From Zygnema cylindricum (lineage: Eukaryota > Streptophyta > Zygnematophyceae > Zygnematales > Zygnemataceae): a stretch of DNA of 22,939 bases. Of this stretch, positions 8,110 through 20,609 are shown in pieces. Location of the stretch: NCBI GenBank assembly GCA_037447655.1, contig JBBHKE010002038.1, forward strand, positions 1 through 22,939, in the 5' to 3' direction. The stretch's first letter is position 1. Each line of letters opens with the position of its first letter. The notes under the pieces were generated by a model. It had not been told where the DNA came from. It did not search any database and saw only the letters and a program-made list of their open reading frames with translations. Made by a program: the position numbers and the translations under genes.

Positions 8110-10600
8110 AGTAGCTGACAGTGATTAAATTCATAAATTGTACCTAAAAATAAAATCAAATGGGCCAACTTTATTAAAAAGCGCGATGGTAAACCATCTG
8201 AGTCCATAGGAACAAAAGGAAGTAGCATTGCAAAAACTGAAAAAACCACATGACTACAGAATAAAAAAAGTGGAAAATCAAGGCAAAACCGACGAAAATA
8301 CAAAAAAAAATGGCATGGAAATCGAAATCACCCTTTAAAGAAAAACCCAACAAACAAAACATCAAAGGAAAAAACTAACACCAACATAACTAAATATCTA
8401 CGGAAAGCAACCACGTAAGTCCCCGAATCAAAGAGGAGCACGAGGAAGTTCCGGAACACGCCGTCGATCCATAACGGCAACAGACGATACAAGTAATATA
8501 GAAGCAAACACCCGTTGTAGAGCCACGGAAAAACGTTGACGAAAAAAAGGAAGTAAGGACTAAAACAGAAGGGCTCCCAGGTCCCCACCTCTCGAACGAG
8601 CACCGACCACAAGTACGAAAAAACTCGTCCAAAGCCACACCCACACAACCAAATATTTGGACCGCCATCGGAATGAAGCCATCCATAGCGTCGCGACAGG
8701 CATAATCACGCTCCTTCCTTTTAGCCGCGTCACGAGCGGCCACTCCCACATGCCGAGCCGCTTGGGTGACGACCGTAGTTGAGGTAGGGTTCGCCAAAAC
8801 AATATCACCAAATGTACGACGCGCACCATCAAGTAATACAAGGTCAATCCGACGCGAAGGAATAATGTAAGAGACCTCTCGACGAACAGAATATCCCCCC
8901 TCATAAGCGATAGTAGCAATGGTGTCTCAAATCGCGTCGTGCGCCCGAATCAACTCGCCCCCGTGGGAGCAACGAAGCAAATGGACCCCGTCGGGCTCAA
9001 GAACGTGGCCATAGGAGCAAACGAGTGAGCCAAGCAAAGGTGGGTGAGGGAGGCCAAGCTGGAACCTAAGGGGCGTCGTGAACTAAGCCGGTGTGAAACG
9101 AAGAGTAGATAAGATAGGGACAGCCAATAGCCAAGCTCTAGAGCCAGGTCCACCACAAGACAGGAAGCGTGCACGCGAAGAATCGGAAGGAAGCGCCTCG
9201 AGAAGCTCAGATTTAATAGTGGCGACAACCCGATCAGAAATGGATTCCTGAACACGCGCAACTGATGTCGTAACAAGAGTGGAAAACATCGGCATGTCCT
9301 CGATAGCAGCAGGATTAAGAGAACGTGATGCATCCAAAAGGGACCGTTGGAAGGCTAGCTCACCATCAGAAATACGAGGAACCACAGCCGCAAGAATAGG
9401 AGTGTCCCTAGCCAGAAAACTAGAGACAATAGTGGAAGCAACAAGGCACCACCTTCCCAAATAGGCGGCTGGAGCAACACACGCGTCCAGAGTAAACCCA
9501 AACCGCCAGCCGAGACAGGAAGAGAGGCTTGAATGCGTGTAGCAGGCCCAGACTCGCGATCAAAAGCTCCACGGCCCAACAAACTGTGGAGGACATCCAT
9601 AAGACGATCGTCGAAAGCAGAAAGTGAGGACACAAAGGATGGGGTGGGAGGGGAAGTGCGAGTAATGTAGGAGGGCCGGTGGGGGATACATCGTGTCAAA
9701 AAAGCAAAGGCCACCTGGTGATCAGAAAGGTGAGGAAGGTCGTCCACATGGGACAAATCTGTCTGAAGAGCGAAATCGAGGAATTTCGTGATATATGGAT
9801 CGGAACCAAGCGGGCAACCCAACACACGAATGCCTTCATAAGGAAAAGGGGGAGTGAAAGGAGGATGAATAGGACGTGGGGACCAAACAACACACTTCGA
9901 GGGCTGGACCAAAAGATTGAGTTCAGCCAACCGAGCCTTAAAAAAGTTATAAGCTGGTATAACTTGGTCTAGAGGACCAATACTGTGTGTGTCATCGGCA
10001 ACTGAGGGGAAGAGGAAAGAAGGGTAAGCAGCAGTGGAAGCTCGGAGAGCACGGTAATGGGCTAGGGCAAACAAAGGGCCCCCAAGAGGATCGCCCTGAC
10101 GAGTGCCAGTCGTGGAGGAAAGTGGGAGCAAATCATCATCAGTGGAGAAAAAGAGGCTACTGCTCAGAGAATAAAAGGCTCTCACAAAAGGAAATATCTG
10201 GACAATCAGGGGAAGGTGCAGCCATAAGCTCCGAAAAAATGGCATTCCGATCCACTGTATTAAAGGCATTAGAAACATCCACTTGGAGGACCGGATCCCG
10301 TGGACCACGGCCTCACAACCCTCCGGGGTTGCCACTCCGAATTGATGAGGAGAGAAATAATCATGAAAAGCGGGCTGGAGCTGGATGCAGATCGCACGGG
10401 CCACCAATCAGTACAATACCTCGCCAACTGCAATAGGACGGATTCCCCCATTGGGTTTGGAAACAGCTACGAGGCGGGACGCTGTGAGGAGATCGCAAAT
10501 TCGAGAAGGGACAATGTCGGCCGCAATAAGAGAACATAGTCGAAAAAACATATCAAAGCCCCGAGCACCAGATTCTGTAGGCAAAACGTCCCGAAATAAC
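8110..10600 (-). mobile_element. 5'-truncated non-LTR retrotransposon (RLE type)
   Basis: This minus-strand unit holds, in order, a reverse transcriptase, a CCHC-like knuckle and a C-terminal restriction-like endonuclease, without the N-terminal apurinic endonuclease typical of plant L1 elements. Recognisable coding starts abruptly near 10600 in the middle of the RT fingers, as expected for 5' truncation during target-primed reverse transcription. The 3' UTR probably extends to about 8110 and holds an AATAAA on the minus strand near 8170-8175. No poly(A) tail or target-site duplication was identified, so both ends are approximate. Confidence 0.75.
8390..10595 (-). pseudogene. Decayed RT / restriction-like endonuclease polyprotein
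   Basis: Reading down the minus strand: RT fingers with LVAVSKPNGGIRPIAVGE (~10500-10415), FHDYFSPHQFGV (~10370), palm motif A VLQVDVSNAFNTVDR (~10290-10245), TGTRQGDPLGGPLFALAH (motif B region, ~10110-10060), catalytic VADD in FPSVADDTHSIGP (~10000), then LLVQPSKCVVWSP. After the thumb come APAAYLGRWCLVA (~9480-9440), a CCHC-like knuckle (CSYGH, then HLLRCSHGGE, ~9020-8950), and the endonuclease core SRRIDLVLLDG ... FGDIVLANP (~8870-8790) followed by an Ala/Lys-rich helix with KRKERDYA. The frame is broken: shifts lie near 10300, 10205, 9500 and 8560, and in-frame stops lie at 10410-10408 (TGA), 9085-9083 (TAG) and 8929-8927 (TGA). At the first palm shift some codons also seem to be deleted. 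The gene is dead as shown. Confidence 0.88.
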
Positions 10601-11053
10601 TATTGATTCTATTTTTGCTTCGAGTGTCAATATTTAGGGGAGCGAAATTAGAGTTAGAAACAATAATAGTGATTTACTGTGTTGTTTACAATATCTCGTA
10701 CGTTTACGTACTAAACGCGCCTTTTTGTTTTTTGTTTTTTTGCTGTTTCTTGAGAAACATATTACAGGAGATCAAACCAAGATTATCCAAGGCTACAAGG
10801 TACAAGCGCAAAGATCGACCCTTCGATTATTTTTGGATCCCCATCCACGAAGCAATGGCTCTGGCACTGTAGATTGCTAACGTCCTCAACTGTCCTCGAG
10901 GAGGACGGCAACCATCTACAGACCGCGTAAATCCGTACACATGGATGTTGTGGATTCCTGCTTAACCAATGATCATTGCCCACGTGGCCAACACCATGTG
11001 CCAAGGTGGACACTAATCCAACAAAATCCATCCAAAACCCTTTGCGGGATTTA
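10601..11053. other. Spacer between retrotransposon and TIR elements
   Basis: No gene was recognised. It contains an imperfect 55-nt hairpin at 10867-10921 (listed separately) and a CCACGTGG palindrome (G-box-like) near 10980. The short open frames on both strands have no known motif. Confidence 0.6.
10867..10921. repeat. Imperfect stem-loop
   Basis: Two 21-nt arms beginning CTGTAGAT and ending ATCTACAG pair at about 17 of 21 positions around a 13-nt loop. Pairing does not clearly extend beyond the arms. Function unknown. Confidence 0.6.
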
Positions 11054-11583
11054 GGGGGTGTACCCATGTATCAAAGTATCGACTTTTCTCTGTCGTTTTC
11101 CTCCAAAATTCAGTCCTCAACGAGATAATCTTTTGCCGTATGAAAAGAATTAGGGTACGTCTCCATGTATTAAAGTATCGACTTTAATCTGTCGTTTTCA
11201 CCTAAAACTCAATTCCGTACGAGAAAAACTTTAGCCGTACAAAGAAATCAGTTCTTTAAAAAATCGGGTATCCATGGCCGAAAGTTCTTGAATCTGTGAC
11301 GTCACAAGTGAGTGTGACGTCACAATGTTACGAAACCCTAATCATCTGCCATGTCACAAAATTACAAAAATGTAGACGTCTACAACTGTCGCTGTTTTTG
11401 TTGGCGTCACCAATTTCGCAGTCATCGTCAACCGTCACAAAGTTGTACCTACGTCTACAACCGTCACATGTCAAAGTTCCGATTTCATTTTCGCACATAG
11501 GGACGCTTTTCAAAGTAGTACGGAACACTTCACTACAGTCCAAAGTACTTTTTCAAAGTATCGCTTACATGGGGGCGTACCTT
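11054..11583 (+). mobile_element. TIR element 1 (short copy)
   Basis: The left end GGGGGTGTACCCATGTAT and the right end, read inverted, AGGTACGCCCCCATGTAA are diverged inverted repeats, and TA dinucleotides flank both sides (11052-11053 and 11584-11585). The right part (from ~11259) is homologous to both arms of the neighbouring 1.7-kb element. The left part holds a ~99-bp tandem duplication. No transposase frame is visible, so it is non-autonomous. The TA flanks could be chance; if real they suggest a Tc1/mariner-like origin. Confidence 0.6.
11056..11256 (+). repeat. ~99-bp tandem duplication in TIR element 1
   Basis: Two diverged copies share CCATGTAT-AAAGTATCGACTTT and TGTCGTTTTC at a constant offset of 99 bp (11073 versus 11172, 11091 versus 11190). 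Each copy starts with a version of the terminal motif, so the element end appears to have been duplicated. Confidence 0.8.
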
Positions 11584-11587
11584 TACT
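11259..11587 (+). repeat. Shared ~330-bp arm, copy A
   Basis: It begins AATCGGG-TATCCATGG-CGAAAGTTC, carries GTCACAA and GACGTCTACAA motifs, then GATTTCATTTTCGCACAT, and ends TTACATGGGGGCGTACC. It matches copy C (13176-13522) in direct orientation and copy B (11801-12160) inverted. It includes two perfect TGTGACGTCACA palindromes (11295-11306, 11313-11324) and TGTAGACGTCTACA (11371-11384). Confidence 0.82.
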
Positions 11588-11720
11588 TTTACCACAATAC
11601 AAAAAATGAAACTCTCTACTTTGAATGTACTCCATGATTGTCGTTTTATGTACTCATTTTGTCGTTTTCATCTTATCGACCATCGGGCACGCAAATCTTG
11701 CTCATCAATTTTTTTTATCG

Positions 11721-11744
11721 AAAATCACCTCGCGAGGTGATTTT
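11721..11744. repeat. Perfect 24-bp palindrome
   Basis: AAAATCACCTCG is followed immediately by its exact reverse complement. It lies in the spacer between the two TIR elements, about 30 bp from the symmetry axis of copies A and B. Confidence 0.95.
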
Positions 11745-11803
11745 ACTTAAAGTATCAATTGAACAACGAATGGAAAAAGGTCCACGCACGAGCCACACGA
11801 GTA

Positions 11804-13521
<1,718 letters not shown>

Positions 13522-13523
13522 TA

Positions 13524-16500
13524 TAAAAGAAAGAGAGATTTCGTTTCGACAAGACAAAGGCTGAAAAAGCAATTATTAAAAATGACAGAGCGTATGCTAA
13601 GAGAAGGGGATTTCGGTTGTACAATGACATGGCACGCAAATGTAGAATGAAATAGTACACAAGTACAAATTGTACATTCAAATCGCAAGGGTTTGACAAG
13701 TCTTTTACAATTCTCAATATCAAAAGTTTAGCCTACTATTAGGCAAAACAGAAACACACATGGTGATTTTACAAGCACCACCTGATGGCGACTCATGGTT
13801 AGTATCAGTAAATGTGTCCGTACAATTACTGGCACCTCCTTATGGAAAATCGTTTCAACATTGATCAAAATGTACCAAACCACATTATTATTTCCTGAAG
13901 TAGTGTAATTGTACGTCGACACTTGAAAAATGTATGATTTTTTGTAATTTGTTTTTTGTTTTTTGCATTTTGGCATTGATTTGTAAATGGACAATTAGGT
14001 TTATGTATGAAATGTTAGATGGATCCAACTCGTATTTGTGATTATATTTTAAAGTGTATATATTATTTTGAAATATCCCTAATTTACTAATTTATAGGGG
14101 TCTTGACATCGCCAAACATATAAGTTGAATATCCTCCTCACCCAAACGTTAATCAGGTGACTGTGTCTTAGTGCTATAAGGTAATTATATTATATTATTG
14201 CGTATATTTCCAAAATCCTATAAGTAAATCACATTTTACCATCTAGATTCACGTCCTTGACTCCTACGATATAAACAAGTGAACAATATTCTACAATCTA
14301 TATAGTGTGGCTTTACACTGTTTGATTGTATGAGTAATATGTACCATAATTTTTGATATCGCCTAAAAGTATAACCTCTAATATTATATTGTCCATCTTA
14401 AGTTTTATAGTCCATAACACCTCAACTAGTCTTTAACAACCATGTTCCTTGTACTCAAATTGAATAAATGTATTTCGAAAATAAATGTTGTCTATTCTGC
14501 ATTACGTATATAAAAAATAATTATTGTATGATGAGATTTAAGGTTCTAGATCTAAGTGGTCTATGGTGATTTTTTTTTCTTTATTTGGTGGAATAAAATA
14601 AGGAAAGTACATGTCGTAAAGGGAACCTATGAGGGTAAGAAAATCCTTTTATAAGGGAGCAACCGTCCTAAAATGTCCCCGTATTCACATGGCAACTGCA
14701 AAAAGGTTTAGGAGACGTTGACCAAAATAAAAGTGAAGTTGTGTATGTGTAACGTTTCAATGATATATACTTTTATGTTGATACAAAACATACGACAAAA
14801 AATAGTTTTAAACATCATGGTAAGGGCTTACGAATGCCTTAGATAGTTATTCCAATATCACATTTAACTTATTTTATGAGACCGTTTGTTCTCGGATGAA
14901 ATGTCGTGGCATGAAATTTTGTCCACATGGCTTGTTCTGTGTCCACACCTTTTCTTGACTCTGGCCCACATCGGATTTGTTATTTTGACACCCTTGTCCA
15001 TCACAAACTCTTCCTGCACCTTGAAATTCACACACGTGGGTCTAGTTAGTGTTTTGGCCAATTTGTTTTATTGTTTCAATGCCTAAAGACAAAACCTAGT
15101 TTTAGCTCAAGTGAAAAGGTTGCCTCAATTTCTTAATTTAAATTTTGTGACAAGGTTTGTCTTCAAAGTACTGTAAATCGTATATTTATAAAGTATGAGA
15201 ATGCCATACATTTTAAGGGTGTACAAAATACATATAGTACACGTATTGAGTGAATAATTGAATAGCAATATACAATTTTTGGCTTAGAAATACCAAGAGT
15301 ACATATTATAGAAAGAAATAGATGCAACCTTAACTAACGGTATACATCCAAAAAATATGTTTGGTGGTTTAAGCAAGAAGAATTTTGCAGTTAGGAGCTC
15401 AAAGTTTCAAACAATTTTGGCTCAATTTCGTGACGTAACTAATAACAACATTAAAAAAAAAGAAAATCAAATAGTTATATAAGCTTGGAGGTACTTATTC
15501 TAAACCATTATATTTAAAAAATCCGAGTTTTACCTAGGGAAAAGGTTTAACTGGGAGTTAAAAAGTTCAAACAGCCTTTTAGTCGTTTTAGCTTTTGGGG
15601 GTATCAGTTTATACCAAAACACTGGAGTAGCCATAGGCCCATAGTAATATCCAAAACTCAGTGTGAACACGGAATTTAAAAATCAACTTATTTGACGTCG
15701 TCATCAACGTTTGTCGCGACGTCGTGCCACGGGATTTCCGCTGACGGCCAATTTTTTCAGCTTTTGTCCAATGGAAGATTTCTGTGATTATGGACGGTCC
15801 AGATGACGACCGACCTGGAGCCGTTTGGGAGAGTTGAAAGTCAGTGTACTTATCCACCTGGCAAGTCCTAACGGTTAAGGAAACTTGAGCCACGGATTTT
15901 TCAAGAAATTCGGTGTATTGCGATTTTATTTCAGGAAAGCCACATTTTTGGCGTATCAAAAACGACGCGAAAAACCACCCACCATTTATAATGCACCAAT
16001 GACCACTCTTATTTTTTCAAGCAAATGTACAGTGGAAAAGATTTTGTTCCCTATTTTTTACTAGATCCTAGTTGGCTGTGGGAACACCTATTTTGGACAG
16101 GAATTGAACTTGAAGATAAGAATCCCGCCAAATCATAATGTTGTCCAAAAAGTATTCCCGATCTGCTGGAAAAACGACAAAAAACCACCTGTCAGTTCTG
16201 GCATTTTTAAGATTTGGCAGATCTGTTCAGAATCCTCGAACATCTCAATAGAATGTGAACACGCCCGATCGGTCAGTCCACGTTTACATGCCGCTCCGGC
16301 TACATTTTTTCTTGCCGGCACACTATAGCCGTCAATAACATGTGAGGCGTTTTTCTGGTTGGCCTTTGGTCGGCGCCTTTATCGTAAGTTGTGTTATGGG
16401 CTTTTCATGTGATCTTCTTAGATCACTACTTTGATCAGAGACCGTCCGATCGCTACAATCTGACGGTGTAAATAAATTTTTTAGGTCCGAATGTTTTAAT

Positions 16501-18170
16501 TGGTCCAATATTTGGTACGAATGTTTTAATTGGTCCGAATAGGTCTGAATACAATATGGGTCTTAAGGTCATATACTCATATTGTATGTTTTGCATACAA
16601 TAGGCATATTGTATGGGCCTACTTTCACCTACTTTTGAAACTAAAGGAACGGATGGTTCCGCGGCAAAGACCGTGGCTAAAGAGTCCATACATTTTTTGC
16701 CGAGACGGTATTTGACACTGACGGTCAGACGTGGCCGTCAGAAACTTGTGAACGGAATTTGTCGGCTTGCCTCTGCCTTTCATAGAATTTGTGGCTCCGG
16801 TTCGAAACCGACAATCCAGCTTTGCTGGCCAGCCTTTGTCGCCTGCCCAGAAATCCAATTTCAGATCAAAGTCGATTTTTGGTGCACAGACCAAAGTCCA
16901 GTTTCTGCCGCCCTTCCAACCACTCAAAATATCAAAACCGTAGGAGCCAGGATTCTGCTAAACTTATTACCGCGGGCAGTGAAAATTAAAATTTAAAGAC
17001 TAACGAGAGGGCAGATATTCCGGGCAGCTGCATAATATGTTATATAAGAGACTGGACGTAATTTAGAATTTGCTACTTCTATTTTACAAAATGTTTAATG
17101 CTAATAAATTCACTAACTCCAATAAGGATAATGCTGGGCAACGGATATTTTTTCCGATCAATGCTTCTGTTGCCCATCGCGGGCAGCCTTACAAAAAATT
17201 AATGTTAAAGTAGCCAACGACCTACCCTGGATATTCCTGAAACGCTTCAAATAAAGTCTGTGACAGGACGTGCACACCGCCCATCATTAATAGATGTCGG
17301 TCGAAATGCTCACGTGACAACTATCCCACCGACTTGGAAGTCCACAGCCAAAGTTCACAGTTCAGACGCATCAAATTATAATCCAACGGTCTAAAATAGT
17401 GTTTTGTTTGATCGGACGGTTTCCAACTGCCTCCTTTCCTTCATTGCATTTACTGTCATTTATCAGCCGAAGGAAAGCCAATTGCAGGTACAACCAAGGA
17501 TCCACAGTTAAATACGGTCAACTTGCATTCGGTACAGTACTTCTCACCACCATCAGTACGCACTAAATATTATAATAAGCAAAATTCCAAATAAGTACAT
17601 CTTCGTATAAACTTACGCCAGAAGTACCTAAAAAGTGCATTTAGCCTTGGACTTTCTCTGTACCTTTAATGTACTATCACAAAAAAAACAAAATCCTTCA
17701 ACGAGCCGAAATCTAAAAAAAAATATTCATTTGGCAGCTGTTTTTATGGTTCAAATTGTTTCGTCCGTCACGAATCGAATTTTAAAATTTTATCTGTTTT
17801 GTGCGGATCGCACCTGATTCGTAACTATTGTACGGAAATCAGTGACTCCAGGAATTTTGGCAGCATTCTAGCCTTTTACATCGGCCGGGCCGGGCCACCT
17901 TTTTAAACTGCCGAACGGAGAGTCGACCAATCGGAGGGAAAAACTGAAAAAGTTCTGCAAGGAGAAAATCCGGAGGGAAAAAGTTTCTAAGGAGAGGACA
18001 GTTCCTTCCTTAGGGAAAAATAGACTGTCAGCTAGAAAATAGTCTTTTCCTTAGTAGATTTTCTAACCTTTTTTTTACATTTTAAGGTAGTATTACTTCT
18101 TTGCTCGCCAGGAGTCTATTATTCCTTCAGGATCTGTCCTTACAGAATCAGAAAACACTGTTTTCTTTCT
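13524..18170. other. AT-rich intergenic region, no gene found
   Basis: Short open frames on both strands (for example 13728-13994 minus, 14864-15086, 15609-15959 minus, 16104-16328, 16613-16996) are under 130 codons, lack family motifs and are not linked by convincing splice sites. A 30-bp tandem duplication lies at 16484-16535, followed by short inverted repeats of ATACAATATG near 16549-16615. Segments such as ACCGTCCGATC with CTGACGGT near 16440-16465 and GATCGGACGGT near 17411 look like degraded repeats. The last few hundred bases are presumably upstream region of the AAA-ATPase gene; a GGCCGGGCCGGGCC run lies near 17884. No tRNA or rRNA was recognised. Confidence 0.6.
16484..16535 (+). 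repeat. 30-bp tandem duplication
   Basis: Two copies of GAATGTTTTAATTGGTCC lie at an exact 30-bp offset (the ATGTTTTAAT blocks are at 16491 and 16521), with one difference just upstream (TCCGAATG versus TACGAATG). Confidence 0.9.
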
Positions 18171-18174
18171 TTCT

Positions 18175-18241
18175 ATCTCTCTCTCTCTCTCTCTGTCTCT
18201 CTCCCTCCCTCCCTCCCTCCCTCCTTCCCTCCCTCCCTCCG
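18175..18241 (+). repeat. (CT)n/(CCCT)n tract upstream of the AAA gene
   Basis: A CT run passes into repeated CCCT/CTCC tetranucleotides. It lies about 200 bp upstream of the AAA start codon, in what is probably promoter or 5' UTR; pyrimidine patches near transcription starts are common in plants. Confidence 0.9.
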
Positions 18242-18316
18242 ATTTCTAGTTTTTTACTTTTGTTTTATTGAAATTCAGAATCAGACAAGAAGGATCTGTT
18301 CTCTATCCTTCATTTT

Positions 18317-18398
18317 CCTCCCTCTCCTCCCTCTCCTCCCTCTCCTCCCTCTCCTCCCTCTCCTCCCTCTCCTCCCTCTCCTCCCTCTCCTCCCTCTC
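18317..18398 (+). repeat. 9-bp minisatellite (TCCTCCCTC)n in AAA leader
   Basis: About nine copies of a 9-bp pyrimidine unit end some 35 bp before the AAA start codon. As 9 is a multiple of three the frame stays open, and an in-frame ATG at 18268 would translate it as repeated Ser-Ser-Leu. The family start lies downstream, so this is read as 5' UTR. Confidence 0.9.
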
Positions 18399-18432
18399 TC
18401 TCTCTCTCCTCTCTCCCCCTTTTTCTTCGACT

Positions 18433-20527
18433 ATGTCTCTCTCCGAGTCCAGCCAAAGTTCCGTACTGGTCCAGTGTGTGGCGGCGGTTTCTCTTGCTGC
18501 CGTGGCAGGAGCAATTTTTGTCGCTTGTGATCAGAAAAACGACAAAAATAAGAATCTGTGGAAAGGTGGCAGCAGAAGCGCAAAACGACAAACATGGAAG
18601 GTTACCATCCGAAAAGAGTTGATGGAGGCGAAGGAAAATTCGGTTACGTTTACCGAATTTCCGTATTTTCTCGAGTAAGACACATATATGCATTTATTTG
18701 TTTATTTCTTATTATTGTTGTAATATGTGCTATTTAATTTAAATATTGTTGAAGTAGATATGGCTGAATCGCTGGCAATTTGTATTGACAGTTTTTTTGT
18801 GATTTTTTAACAATTGCGCTGTCCATTTTTTTTTTTTATATTTTTTGGCAATTTTAGGCAACAATATGAAAAGTTCAGCGTCAAAAAAAAAATTATTATT
18901 ATTATTATTATTTTAATTCTGCAAAAAAGAAATACTTATGATTGGCTGCATTGGTTCATGTAATATTGTCTAAGTGGAATTTCTCTATTTTTACAAATGG
19001 TAAAATTTATCATATTATTTATTTTTATTGTTATTTTTTTGAAGATGTTGAAATAATTCAGAATGTAGATCGCTGAACATATGAAATATCAGATCAAATA
19101 GTTTAATAAAAAAAAAATGAAAATAGTTTTAAAACAACTACCATTTTATTTTTTTAAATTCAACTGTGATATTGCAAATTGTGCGATTTCACTCCTGTCA
19201 TTTTTTGAAGCTGTTAAAAGTTTCAAAAATTAACCAAAAATGACAAAAAATGACAATTGATAGAAAACTAACAAATTTAATGATAACAAAATTGATAAGA
19301 AAATGATAATAAATTGACAAAAAATTAGGAACAGATTGATAAAAAACTGGCAAGGAATGACCAAAAACTTCAGGAAAGCTTGGCAAAAAATGAATAAACT
19401 TCCCCCTCTCTCCCTCTCCATCTCTCTTTTTATTATCTATCTTGATCATTTTAGATAAATTCATTTACAATTTTTTTCCCATCAATTTTTCCTCCCATCA
19501 AATCCCCTTGAAATACCTAAAAAAAAAAACCTTCGCAGCACTCTCCACCTCCATTCCCTTCCTCCTCCTCCTCCTCCTCCTCCTCCTCCTCCTCCTCCTG
19601 TCTTGTGTCTTCTCTTCTTCATTCACTTCCCTTCCCCTTTCTTTTTTTGGTTTCCAGTCCCTCTGCGTTATAATAACCATCCAAATATGTTTTTTGTGTT
19701 TTTTATCTATTGTTTATTATCTTTTTCCCATTTTCCATTTTCCTCTCTCTCTCTCTTTCTCTCTCTCTCTCCACTTTCTCCTCTTTCCTCCTCTCTATCT
19801 CCCCCTCCCTCTTTCTATCCTCTCTCTCTCTCTCTCTCACCCTCCACTCCCTCTGTCTCCACCCCCTCCATTCCATTCCACCCTCCGTCCTTCCCTCTTC
19901 CCCCCCTTCCCCTTCCTCCCTCTTTCCCTCCATGTCCTCCCCCATTCCATTTCTTGTCAGCCATGTTTGATCTTATCATTCATTCAATGCTTTAATTCAC
20001 TGTTTAAATCAAGCCATTTATTTCCTGAATTCAATTTAATTCAACTTGATTTTATTTTGTCTTTTTGTGTATTTTGTCGTATTCCAGGCAGTGAGCTGTA
20101 CCAGGAGGCTCTGGCCAAGGGGCTGGCCTCCCACTATGGGGCGAAAATACTGTTGATCGATATCAGCCAGATGGTGGCCCAGGTAGTTTCTATTTTCTTT
20201 CATTATTATTATTTTGTTTGTTTTTGATTTTCCCATTTTTCTATTTTTTTTCTGGATTTTTTTACACCTTTTCTGATTTTTTTTGCTGGATTTTTTTTTT
20301 TTTTTTTTAGTTTATTCCTACTTACAATGCGAGATCACTGTTTGATTTTAGATTCATTTTGTTTGACCTTTGGTCTTTTTTTTTTTCTTTAATGATTAAA
20401 AGTTCCATTTCAGCTCGTCCATTCCATTTTCAATCAGATAAATTGAACCCTTCCATTCCCTCCCCCTCTCTCTCTCTTTCCCCCCCTCTCTCCCTCTTTT
20501 CCCTCCCCTCTTTTTCCCTCCCCTCTT

Positions 20528-20609
<82 letters not shown>

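Larger units (their letters stand above)
18675..20087 (+). other. AAA-gene interval expected to hold a missing exon
   Basis: 1.4 kb of AT-rich then pyrimidine-rich DNA between two clear exons. The family expects about 40 residues here (a block around HLK and LLSGPA). No frame with these residues was found. The interval holds an (ATT)n run near 18892-18912, degenerate TTGATAAAAAAT-type repeats at 19221-19396, a (CTC)n run at 19559-19599 and a long CT/CCCT tract at 19741-19940. Confidence 0.6.

Noticed and set aside
9679-10539. Plus-strand open frames (97-149 codons) opposite the retrotransposon
   Set aside because: Antisense shadows of the RT coding strand, without motifs.
15609-16996. Several 60-130 codon frames in the intergenic region as a possible gene
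   Set aside because: Frames overlap on opposite strands, no conserved domain was recognised, and no splice sites link them into a plausible protein.
18268-18432. Upstream in-frame ATG for the AAA-ATPase
   Set aside because: It adds a repeated Ser-Ser-Leu segment from the 9-bp minisatellite; family members start just before the membrane segment, matching the ATG at 18433.
19442-20227. 261-codon frame ending in the GSELYQEALAKG block
   Set aside because: Only the last part (20088-20182) is a real exon with a proper acceptor; the upstream part is pyrimidine-tract translation.
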